Of a DNA stretch of 18,055 nt, positions 1-6,264 are shown one piece after another; position 1 is the first letter of the stretch, and every line of letters begins with the position of its first letter. The stretch spans positions 1 to 18,055 of the forward strand of contig WGFS01000027.1 in NCBI GenBank assembly GCA_015492115.1. The letters are read 5' to 3'. Origin of the DNA: Aquificaceae bacterium (GTDB taxonomy: Bacteria > Aquificota > Aquificia > Aquificales > Aquificaceae). Position numbers and translations under genes: made by a program. The notes beneath the pieces are model-generated. The model was not told where the DNA came from, did not search any database, and worked only from the letters and a program-made list of their open reading frames with translations.

Positions 1-159
1 TCCATGGTTCTCACGGTGCTGGGAACTATGGCTCCCACACCCACCAACGCAAAACTTGGAATGTTCTTCACTGCGCTGGTGTTCCTTTTCTTCCTGTCCC
101 TGCCGGTCATATCCTTCCTTGAATGGGGCTGGTACAAAGCAAGAGGAGGTCAGTCATGA
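1..159 (+). CDS. petB: cytochrome b of the bc1 complex, C-terminal fragment (5' end outside window)
   Basis: Only the last 52 codons are present; the frame is open from base 1 to the TGA at 157-159. The peptide has a proline-rich stretch (GTMAPTPTNAK) followed by a strongly hydrophobic helix of about 20 residues and the tail LEWGWYKARGGQS. This fits the last transmembrane helix of a cytochrome b or of subunit IV. The main argument is context: its stop codon overlaps the start of a cytochrome c1 gene (ATGA at 156-159), and petB-petC is the usual gene order for complex III. As part of the quinol:cytochrome c oxidoreductase it would sit in the inner membrane and carry the b hemes, which lie upstream of this window. 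The fragment alone would not identify the family securely. Confidence 0.8.
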   Translation, partial: SMVLTVLGTMAPTPTNAKLGMFFTALVFLFFLSLPVISFLEWGWYKARGGQS

Positions 160-857
160 GCACCTGGGGATTGATAAAGACGGTTTTCTTCACCGCTGTA
201 ACGGTAGTATTCTTCTTCGTTATATGGATATACAACCCCTTTGCACCTCACGAGGAGTATGAACTCCCCGATGAGGCAGAGAAGATAATAGGAGACCCCA
301 AGTCCGCTGTTGAGGGTAGAGAGCTCTTCAAACAGAACTGCACAAGCTGTCACTCTCTTAGATACGATGGTTTATACCTCATGTCTGTTACAGCCAAACC
401 GGAATGGTCAAGTATAGAGAAGACTCAGGGCAAGCCAATTCTGGAGAGGAAGGACGGCAAACTGAAGGTGAGGGGATACTTCGTCCCAAGGGATGTCTAT
501 GAGGCTGTAGCGGTATCAGACCTTCAGAACCTGAAAGCGTCCCTTGGAAAGGTTCCTCCAGATCTGTCCACCATGTACCTTGCCAGAGGTGCAGGCTACC
601 TCTATAACTTCATATCAGATCCTCAGAAGGTTCTACCCGGAACATCAATGCCAAAGCTCTTCTTCCCAGAGTATGACAAGGAGGCTCCCCAGAAGGTTGC
701 CAAGATCGTCGCCTATCTGAGGTCGGTTAACGAACCTCCCGCTGGCGAGAAGGCAAAGAGAGCTCTCATGGGTGTGGTTACGATCGGCTACTTCATACTC
801 ATGGGAGCCCTTCTCTGGATTTACAGAAAGAGGATACTCAAGCAGGTAGGTTATTGA
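156..857 (+). CDS. petC: cytochrome c1, heme subunit of the bc1 complex
   Basis: This 233-residue protein is the c-type heme subunit of quinol:cytochrome c oxidoreductase, passing electrons from the Rieske protein to soluble cytochrome c. Visible features are an N-terminal membrane anchor (about residues 7-26), one heme motif CTSCH at 62-66 inside the typical c1 context CxSCHSLRY, a likely axial ligand Met165 in GTSMPKL, and a C-terminal transmembrane helix (about 203-223) followed by a basic RKR tail. The start chosen is ATG 156, which overlaps the cytochrome b stop and lies 6 bases after a strong Shine-Dalgarno (AGGAGGT ending at 150). The in-frame TTG at 123 lies inside cytochrome b and lacks such a site. 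An uncleaved N-terminal anchor with a single heme resembles the epsilonproteobacterial and Aquifex type rather than the mitochondrial type. It is translationally coupled to petB. Confidence 0.92.
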   Translation: MSTWGLIKTVFFTAVTVVFFFVIWIYNPFAPHEEYELPDEAEKIIGDPKSAVEGRELFKQNCTSCHSLRYDGLYLMSVTAKPEWSSIEKTQGKPILERKDGKLKVRGYFVPRDVYEAVAVSDLQNLKASLGKVPPDLSTMYLARGAGYLYNFISDPQKVLPGTSMPKLFFPEYDKEAPQKVAKIVAYLRSVNEPPAGEKAKRALMGVVTIGYFILMGALLWIYRKRILKQVGY

Positions 858-866
858 TGGGAGCAA

Positions 867-884
867 ACCGCCCTCCGGGGCGGT
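867..884. terminator. hairpin between convergent genes, likely bidirectional terminator
   Basis: A perfect 7-bp stem, ACCGCCC at 867-873 and GGGCGGT at 878-884, closes a TCCG tetraloop. C(UCCG)G belongs to the very stable UNCG loop class. It lies 9 bases after the petC stop and 3 bases from the stop of the opposing lipoprotein gene. Neither strand has a strong T-run after it, so termination efficiency is uncertain. Confidence 0.6.
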
Positions 885-887
885 CCT

Positions 888-1295
888 CTACCTCTGTATA
901 ACCCAGCTTCCTCTTATATTGACTATCTTTATGCTCTCAGTGATGTAACAGACCCTTCCTCTCTCTATGTAGAGCCTGCCACACTTGCTCACAAGCTCGT
1001 TCAGGGCAACGATGTTCACGAAGAGGCTCAGGTTTCTGTACACATCCGCCCTCCTGAGCTTTTCGCTGATCTCCTTCTCAAGCTCGTCTATGCTCTTCTT
1101 GAACCTAACGCCGTACTTTACCTGAGCAAAGTATGTGTTCTCGTCCAGCCTGACCATGTTGAGGATCCTCACATCTTCAACGTCGCCGAAGAACCTGTAC
1201 CTCGCTTCAAGCTCTCTCTCTATATCCCGGGAAGAGGGCTTGTTCTCGCATGCAAAGATGAACACCAGAGAAAGAACAAAAAGTATTCTTATCAT
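888..1295 (-). CDS. small putative lipoprotein of unknown function
   Basis: This 135-residue protein starts MIRILFVLSLVFIFACENK, a short basic and hydrophobic signal followed by a cysteine at position 16. It looks like a lipoprotein signal peptide, although phenylalanine at -2 of the cysteine is unusual for a lipobox. The mature part is charged and helical at its N-terminus (RDIERELEARYRFFGDVEDV), then mixed, with two more cysteines (KCGRLY and RVCYIT) that could form a disulfide in the periplasm. I do not recognise a family. No clear Shine-Dalgarno precedes the ATG. The gene is divergent from the binding-lipoprotein gene at 1352 and convergent with petC. It could be a small envelope protein. 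That it is a gene is fairly secure from the signal peptide and because it fills the gap exactly; its role is unknown. Confidence 0.7.
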   Translation of the reverse strand: MIRILFVLSLVFIFACENKPSSRDIERELEARYRFFGDVEDVRILNMVRLDENTYFAQVKYGVRFKKSIDELEKEISEKLRRADVYRNLSLFVNIVALNELVSKCGRLYIERGRVCYITESIKIVNIRGSWVIQR

Positions 1296-1336
1296 GGTGA
1301 TTAGTGTAATTTATTTCCGTGAAGGCAAGGGGAGGG

Positions 1337-1342
1337 TATATT
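1337..1342 (+). promoter_or_regulatory. possible -10 element for the sensor operon
   Basis: TATATT at 1337-1342 ends 9 bases before the ATG at 1352, so a transcript from it would have almost no 5' leader. No good -35 hexamer is seen 16-18 bases upstream. The only purine-rich Shine-Dalgarno candidate (GGGGAGGG, about 1329-1336) is too far from the ATG and lies upstream of the predicted transcript start. This is a weak call. Confidence 0.35.
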
Positions 1343-1351
1343 TTCAGTAGT

Positions 1352-2314
1352 ATGAGAATTCTCCTGCTTCTGCTCTTGGTGATGAGCCTTCTCTCCTGCA
1401 AGGAAGAGAGGCAAGAGTACAGGATCGCGGTCTTTATATCGGGAGAGGGAAGAAAGGCGAAGGTTAAAGGCTTTCAGGATGGGCTGAAGAACCTGGGCGT
1501 TAACAGGGTAAAGTACACCCTCTACGAGGGCAACAACACCCTCGCACGGATGAGGGAGCTTGCACAGGAGCTCGCTCTCAGGGAGGAAGACTACGATCTG
1601 ATCCTTGCGGGAGGGAGCTTGGAGGCTTACATGGTCAAGACCGCAAGCGGAAAACTTAAAACACCTGTGGTCATACTCGGTGGTACGAGCATACTCCAGT
1701 GGGGGTTGACAAAGAGTTTATCCAGACCTTCGGAGAATATAACCGGTGTTGATAACCTGAACGCGGAGCTGATGGAGAAGAGGGTTGAGCTGTTCTCAAA
1801 GATGTTCCCCAACATTAAAAAAGTCCTGGTGTTCTGCAACCCCCAGTTTGAAGCCTCAAAGAACGCAACGAGGATAACGATCCGCGCTGGCAGGAAGTTT
1901 GGCATAAAGGTAGTTCCCCTGAACGTAAAGGACGTCAGAGAGCTTGAATACATAATAAGCAACATGAGAGAGGACGGTTACAAAGCGATAATAATAACCC
2001 CCTGCTTTTACACGGAGAACTTCCTGACGACTTACATACTTCACTACGCCAACTTCCATCAGGTGCCCGTTTTCTGTCCATCCCCCGGCTTGGTGAGGAA
2101 GGGGTGCCATGTAGCCTACGGAACGTCGGGATATGAACAGGGCTTCCAGGCCGCACACATAGCCTACAAGATCCTCAACGGGACACCGGTTGAGCACGTT
2201 CCCTTTGAGAGGGCATACTATCCACGCCTTGCGGTGAACGAGAGCGCCCTCAGGGAGCTGGGTGTGGACTACAACCGGGAGTTCTTCACCTACGTGGACG
2301 AGGTCGTGAAATGA
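1352..2314 (+). CDS. solute-binding lipoprotein of the ABC_sub_bind family, probable sensory partner of the adjacent kinase
   Basis: This 320-residue exported protein starts MRILLLLLLVMSLLSCKEE, a classic lipoprotein signal with lipobox LLSC and lipidated Cys16. The mature part shows the two-lobed periplasmic binding fold of the ABC_sub_bind type: a first lobe with the pattern VKGFQDGLKNLGV and YDLILAGGS, a centre with NITGVDNLNAELMEKRVELF, then KKVLVFCNP and the late CHVAYGTSGYEQGFQAAHIAYKILNGTP, which is the most family-like part. I prefer ATG 1352 to the in-frame GTG at 1319 because it places the signal peptide at the N-terminus. No permease or ATPase gene is nearby. Instead the stop codon overlaps the start of a histidine kinase gene (ATGA, 2311-2314). 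The inference is that it acts as a ligand receptor feeding the kinase, as TorT does for TorS. The ligand is unknown. Confidence 0.85.
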   Translation: MRILLLLLLVMSLLSCKEERQEYRIAVFISGEGRKAKVKGFQDGLKNLGVNRVKYTLYEGNNTLARMRELAQELALREEDYDLILAGGSLEAYMVKTASGKLKTPVVILGGTSILQWGLTKSLSRPSENITGVDNLNAELMEKRVELFSKMFPNIKKVLVFCNPQFEASKNATRITIRAGRKFGIKVVPLNVKDVRELEYIISNMREDGYKAIIITPCFYTENFLTTYILHYANFHQVPVFCPSPGLVRKGCHVAYGTSGYEQGFQAAHIAYKILNGTPVEHVPFERAYYPRLAVNESALRELGVDYNREFFTYVDEVVK

Positions 2315-4266
2315 GGCTCTCCCTCAAGGCGAGGGTGGTTCTACTTCTGATAATACTGACCCTCATCCCCCTCGCCCTTTACTTCTACCACAACTCAGCT
2401 ATGAAGGAGAAGATACTTGAGGACAGGCTCAGGTTTCACAGCCTTTACGCCTCTTCGGTGGTCAACCGGGTGGAGCTCTTCCTTGAGAGGGTCATGTCCG
2501 AGACAGACTCAGCGGTATATCTGTACAGAAACTTCGGCTTCTCCGAGGAGGAGATAATATGGAGAATTACCGGACACGTGAAGGGTATATTTGAAGGTGC
2601 CTTTTACTCACCCGACGGCATACTCATGAGCTACGCGAGCAGGGAGAACTCAGAGCCAGAGTTTGACAAGTTCATAAAGATAGACAGCTCAAAGAGGATA
2701 CTGGGGATACTTTACACCCAGTACAAAGAGCCTTTCCTGCGCTTCGTGGTTCCTGATCTTGAGAACGGGGTTATCAGAGGTTTCTTCGTCTTTTCCCTTG
2801 ACCTTTCCCTCTTCTGGCAGTCCGTTATCTCTACAAAGCCCACTCCCAGCGTTGAGGTGTTTCTGACAGATGGAGAGGGCAACATACTGGCCTTCAGCGA
2901 TATGAGGTTCTCCGAGAGGAAGAGGATCCCTGCGAGGAAGGGTATATACAGGTCAAGCATAACCGGTACGGACGTTGTAGGTGTGTATGCGAAGAGCAAC
3001 GATGGTAAGTGGTCAGTCTTCGTGGAGGAGCCCATAAGTGCGGTTCTTCAACCCCTTTACAGCTTCCAGCAGAAGGCTCTCCTTGCGGGCTCTGTTTTCA
3101 TGCTGAGCGTTGGAACCTTTGCCATATTTGTCTTTCTCAGGATATTCAAGCCCCTTGAAGACCTTAAGAACTACGTAATATCCTGGGAGGAGAGGAATAT
3201 AAGGAAGCCCATAACTGCGGGAGATGAGGTGGGTGAACTGTCACAGGCTTTTGAGAACCTGATAAGCAGACTCCAGGAGGAGAGAAAACTTTACCTGTCT
3301 CTATTTGAGAACACCCTTGACGGGGTCATAGTCTTCAATTCCGAGAGGAGGATCATAGACGTAAACAGGACTATCCTTGATACCTTCCGGGTGAGTAAGG
3401 AGGAGCTGATAGGGAAGCACATGAAGGAGCTCATAGGTGAGGAGCTCCCTCTCATGAGCCTCTTCTTCTCCGAGAAGAAGGTTAGATTGAAGGGGGATGC
3501 CTTCTGCCAGCTCAGGCAGGAAGTTCTCAGGATAGAGGGAAACCTTTACATACTCTGGAGACTGAGGGACGTATCCCAGGAGAAGGAACTGAAGGTTCTC
3601 CTTGAGCAAACCTCAAAGCTCTCCCTTGCGGGAGAGATAGCCTGCTCCGTCGCCCATCAGATAAACAATCCCCTCGCGTCTATAATGGGCTATGCGGAGA
3701 GCATATCCCTGACCTCTCAGGACGAGGAGGCTAAGAAGAGGGCTGAGGTAATACTCAAGCAGGCTCGGAAGTGTGCGGAGACTGTGAGGAAGCTTCTGGA
3801 TGTGGGAAAACCCTTTGAGGGGAAGCCTGACTACATAAAACCGGAGGAGCTCACCATAGACGCCATAGGAATGCTTGCCCCCAAGGCAAAGAGGAAGGGA
3901 GTGAGAATAGAGTTTGAGAGCTCACTGAACGGAAAGAAGCTCTTTACATTTCCCTGGCAGATAGAGCAGGTTCTGATAAACGTGATAGACAACGCCATAG
4001 ACGCATCTCCAGAGGGAGGAAGGGTAAGCATAAAGTTGCTGAACAGCTCTGGAAGCATAGTCTGGAGGATTGAGGACGAAGGACCCGGGGTGAAAGAAGT
4101 TGAGAAGGTCTTCAAGCCCTTCTACACGACCAAACCCTACGGGACAGGACTGGGACTTCCCTTAGCGAGACGGCTCATGCGCAATCTGGGAGGAGATGTT
4201 AAGATACGGAACAGACCGGGTGGAGGTGCGGTCGCAGAGATATACGTAACAGAAGGTAGGGAATGA
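2311..4266 (+). CDS. membrane sensor histidine kinase (periplasmic sensor, HAMP, PAS, HisKA, HATPase)
   Basis: This 651-residue two-component kinase has, in order, a first transmembrane helix (about 8-26), a large extracytoplasmic region of about 225 residues resembling a double Cache sensor, and a second transmembrane helix (about 255-277). HAMP (about 278-325) and PAS (about 331-430) domains follow. The dimerisation and phosphoacceptor region has His449 in VAHQINNPL. The ATPase domain shows the N box (NVIDNAIDA, Asn557), G1 (DEGPGV, from 589), F box (KPFYTTK) and G2 (GTGLGL, 611-616). All catalytic motifs look intact. The H-box type is that of NtrB/AtoS-like kinases that pair with NtrC-class regulators, which matches the next gene. 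It overlaps the genes on both sides by 4 bases, so all three are probably made in fixed ratio. It should autophosphorylate on binding of a periplasmic signal, possibly delivered by the upstream lipoprotein. Confidence 0.93.
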   Translation: MRLSLKARVVLLLIILTLIPLALYFYHNSAMKEKILEDRLRFHSLYASSVVNRVELFLERVMSETDSAVYLYRNFGFSEEEIIWRITGHVKGIFEGAFYSPDGILMSYASRENSEPEFDKFIKIDSSKRILGILYTQYKEPFLRFVVPDLENGVIRGFFVFSLDLSLFWQSVISTKPTPSVEVFLTDGEGNILAFSDMRFSERKRIPARKGIYRSSITGTDVVGVYAKSNDGKWSVFVEEPISAVLQPLYSFQQKALLAGSVFMLSVGTFAIFVFLRIFKPLEDLKNYVISWEERNIRKPITAGDEVGELSQAFENLISRLQEERKLYLSLFENTLDGVIVFNSERRIIDVNRTILDTFRVSKEELIGKHMKELIGEELPLMSLFFSEKKVRLKGDAFCQLRQEVLRIEGNLYILWRLRDVSQEKELKVLLEQTSKLSLAGEIACSVAHQINNPLASIMGYAESISLTSQDEEAKKRAEVILKQARKCAETVRKLLDVGKPFEGKPDYIKPEELTIDAIGMLAPKAKRKGVRIEFESSLNGKKLFTFPWQIEQVLINVIDNAIDASPEGGRVSIKLLNSSGSIVWRIEDEGPGVKEVEKVFKPFYTTKPYGTGLGLPLARRLMRNLGGDVKIRNRPGGGAVAEIYVTEGRE

Positions 4267-5588
4267 GGATACTTGTGGTTGAAGACGAAACAGACCTCAG
4301 GGAGCTACTGAAGGAACATCTTGAATCTGCCGGTTACCACGTGGAAGGTGCGGGTGACCTTGAGTCCGCCTACGATCTCCTTGAGGAAAAGGATTTCTCG
4401 GTAGTTCTCCTTGACCTCTTCCTGCCGGACGGGAACGGGATGGATCTCCTGGAATGGGTCAGGGAGAACACGCCCCTTACGGAGGTGATAGTTCTGACAG
4501 GGCACGGAACCATAAAGACAGCTGTGGAGGCTATAAAGCTCGGTGCCTACGATTTCCTTACAAAACCCTGCTCTCTCAGGGAGGTGGAGATAACGGTCAG
4601 GAAAGCCCTTGAGTCCAGGGGACTGAAGAGAGAGAACCTGCTCTACAGGAAGGAGAAGGATCTCTCCATAGACTACACAGGCTTTATCTTTGAAAGCAGG
4701 GCAATGAAGGAGGTTATAGATAAGGTTGAGCGTATAGCCTGCTCCGACTGCCCTGTCCTGATAACGGGAGAGTCTGGTGTGGGGAAGGAGGTGGTGGCAA
4801 ACATAATCCACAGAAACAGCGACAGGGCTGATAAGCCGATGGTAGCCCTGAACATAGCGTCAATACCCAAGGAGCTGATGGAAGCTGAACTCTTTGGTTA
4901 CGAGAAGGGTTCCTTCACAGGTGCGGACAGGGGTAAGGAGGGCTTCTTTGAACTTGCGGACGGGAGCACCCTCTTCCTTGACGAGATCGGTGAGATGGAG
5001 CTTACCCTGCAGGCAAAGCTACTCAGGGCAATAGAGACCAGGAGATTTTACAGGATCGGTGGCAGAAGGGAGATAGAGAGCGATGTGAGGATTATAACCG
5101 CAACCAACAGGGACCTGAAGGAGATGGTTAGGAAGGAAGAGTTCCGGGAAGACCTGTACTACAGGCTGAATGTGGTTGAGATACATATACCACCTCTGAG
5201 GGAGAGAAAGGAGGATATACTTCCCCTCGCCTACCACTTCCTTGAGCAATTCAACAGAAAGTACTCAAAAAGGATAAGGGGATTCACCAGGAGGGCTGAA
5301 AACTCCCTCCTCTCTTATCCATGGTACGGGAACGTCAGGGAGTTGAAGAACATAGTGGAAAGGGCTGTTCTCTTCTCGGACTCAAAGGAGATAGATTCGG
5401 AGGACATATCCTGCCTCTTCACCACTCACAGGGACAAGGGAGGCTTCAAAACGATAAAGGAGCTTGAGAAGGAGTACATACTTGAGGTTCTCAGGCAGGT
5501 TGACTTCAACAAGAAGCGGGCTTCAGAGATACTCGGCATACCCCTGAGGACTTTTTACAGAAAACTTGAGAACTACGGCATAGAGTGA
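4263..5588 (+). CDS. NtrC-class sigma54-dependent response regulator
   Basis: This 441-residue activator has three domains. The receiver domain (about 1-120) has the acidic pair Glu7-Asp8, phosphoacceptor Asp51 and the TKP lysine. The AAA+ domain has Walker A GESGVGKE (169-176), the sigma54-contacting loop GSFTGA (216-221, a Ser variant of GAFTGA) and Walker B LFLDE (237-241). The C-terminal Fis-type helix-turn-helix is KKRASEILGIPLRTFYRKL. Phosphorylation should drive oligomerisation and ATP-dependent remodelling of sigma54 polymerase. Its start overlaps the kinase stop (ATGA, 4263-4266). Two dyad sites begin on the base after its stop codon, and a sigma54 promoter lies about 100 bases further on, so the downstream DsrE-like and porin operon is the obvious target. 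A. aeolicus has several relatives (NtrC1 and NtrC4 are well studied); which one is orthologous cannot be decided here. Confidence 0.95.
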   Translation: MRILVVEDETDLRELLKEHLESAGYHVEGAGDLESAYDLLEEKDFSVVLLDLFLPDGNGMDLLEWVRENTPLTEVIVLTGHGTIKTAVEAIKLGAYDFLTKPCSLREVEITVRKALESRGLKRENLLYRKEKDLSIDYTGFIFESRAMKEVIDKVERIACSDCPVLITGESGVGKEVVANIIHRNSDRADKPMVALNIASIPKELMEAELFGYEKGSFTGADRGKEGFFELADGSTLFLDEIGEMELTLQAKLLRAIETRRFYRIGGRREIESDVRIITATNRDLKEMVRKEEFREDLYYRLNVVEIHIPPLRERKEDILPLAYHFLEQFNRKYSKRIRGFTRRAENSLLSYPWYGNVRELKNIVERAVLFSDSKEIDSEDISCLFTTHRDKGGFKTIKELEKEYILEVLRQVDFNKKRASEILGIPLRTFYRKLENYGIE

Positions 5589-5603
5589 TTGCCATTCTGG
5601 CAA
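5589..5603. promoter_or_regulatory. upstream activator dyad 1, likely binding site of the NtrC-type regulator
   Basis: A perfect inverted repeat, TTGCCA-TTC-TGGCAA, centred at 5596. It starts on the base after the regulator's stop codon and lies about 120 bases upstream of the predicted sigma54 transcript start. This is the spacing expected for an enhancer-type site of a sigma54 activator. Assignment to the adjacent regulator is inference. Confidence 0.8.
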
Positions 5604-5608
5604 AGAGC

Positions 5609-5623
5609 TTGCCACTTTGACAA
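5609..5623. promoter_or_regulatory. upstream activator dyad 2
   Basis: TTGCCA-CTT-TGACAA, centred at 5616, is the same dyad as the first with one mismatch in the right arm. A flanking C/G pair extends it to 17 bases. Centre-to-centre distance from dyad 1 is 20 bases, about two helical turns, so two activator dimers would sit on the same face of the DNA. It lies about 100 bases upstream of the predicted start. Confidence 0.78.
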
Positions 5624-5689
5624 GTTAACCCCCACCCGAAGGGTCCTTTAAAACACAGGAGATCTATGTCATACAGGCGTTTCCAGTTT

Positions 5690-5706
5690 TGGCATGCGGT
5701 TTGCAT
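5690..5706 (+). promoter_or_regulatory. sigma54 (-24/-12) promoter
   Basis: TGGCATG at 5690-5696, four bases, then TTGCA at 5701-5705. The consensus TGGCACG-N4-TTGCA is matched except for T instead of C at one position. The invariant GG (5691-5692) and GC (5703-5704) are exactly ten bases apart. Predicted start is near 5716, giving a leader of about 22 bases that holds the Shine-Dalgarno AGAGGAGGT (5722-5730) of the next gene. The two upstream dyads and the adjacent sigma54 activator gene support it strongly. Confidence 0.88.
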
Positions 5707-5737
5707 AAGCGGAGGAAAACCAGAGGAGGTGTGAGTC

Positions 5738-6241
5738 ATGGACAGAAGAGATTTTTTCAAGATGGGAGCGGCGGCGATGTCTGTTCCCATACTGAGCACT
5801 GTCGCATCCGCCAAGAACATAAGGCTGAGCTTTGACGACCTGAAGAAGGAGGCAAAGGTAAACGTTCTCTACCACGCAGACTTCCCTCAGGAGAAGAGGT
5901 TCAAGGTCATGCTCAGGAACATAACCAACCACCTCTCCGTTTACGACTTTGACCCCTTCAAGATAAAGATCGTCGTTGTCTCCCACGGAGCTGGTGCAAA
6001 GTTCCTCCTCAAAGACCTCAGGGGAACAAAGTGGGCAAAGGAACCCATAGACCAGAAGGCGCTGAGGATAAAGATGGAGGAACTCCGTCAGTACGGGGTT
6101 GAGTTCTACGTCTGCGGTATAACGGTAAAGAGAGCAAAGCTCGCAGGGAAACTCTATGATTTCGTGAAGATAGTTCCCTCTGGGGTTGGAACGGTAGCCC
6201 ACCTTCAGACGCTCGGTTACGCTTACATAAAGGTTCAGTAA
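5738..6241 (+). CDS. DsrE-like protein with Tat export signal
   Basis: This 167-residue protein begins MDRRDFFKMGAAAMSVP, a twin-arginine motif (RRDFFK) followed by a mild hydrophobic stretch and a probable cleavage site after ASA near residue 25, so it should be exported folded to the periplasm. The mature part resembles DsrE/DsrF-like proteins: a strand then NVLYHADFPQ, a central KIKIVVVSHGAGAKFLL, the helix LRIKMEELRQYGVEFYVCGITVKR and a C-terminal VPSGVGTVAHLQTLGYAYIKV. Its only cysteine, Cys126 in YVCGIT, is at the position that carries sulfur in catalytic members of the family. Classical DsrE proteins are cytoplasmic sulfur carriers, so export is notable. It is first in a sigma54-controlled operon; the porin gene follows after 23 bases. 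The fold call is fairly secure; a role in sulfur handling or binding is inference. Confidence 0.82.
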   Translation: MDRRDFFKMGAAAMSVPILSTVASAKNIRLSFDDLKKEAKVNVLYHADFPQEKRFKVMLRNITNHLSVYDFDPFKIKIVVVSHGAGAKFLLKDLRGTKWAKEPIDQKALRIKMEELRQYGVEFYVCGITVKRAKLAGKLYDFVKIVPSGVGTVAHLQTLGYAYIKVQ

Positions 6242-6264
6242 TCTCATAGAAGGAGGGGATAGGT

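Noticed and set aside
123..155. Upstream TTG start for cytochrome c1
   Set aside because: It lies inside the cytochrome b coding region and lacks a ribosome site; ATG 156 has a strong Shine-Dalgarno and the usual 4-base overlap.
1319..1351. Upstream GTG start for the binding lipoprotein
   Set aside because: It would add 11 residues in front of a classic lipoprotein signal peptide; ATG 1352 gives the usual short signal with Cys16.
5629..5655. Hairpin ACCC-GAA-GGGT followed by a short T-run, considered as a terminator of the regulator operon
   Set aside because: The stem is only four base pairs and the following T-run is three bases; too weak to call.
5669..6247. 192-codon minus-strand frame opposite the DsrE-like gene and the sigma54 promoter
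   Set aside because: No recognisable protein pattern; the opposite strand has a Tat signal, a family fold and a strong ribosome site.
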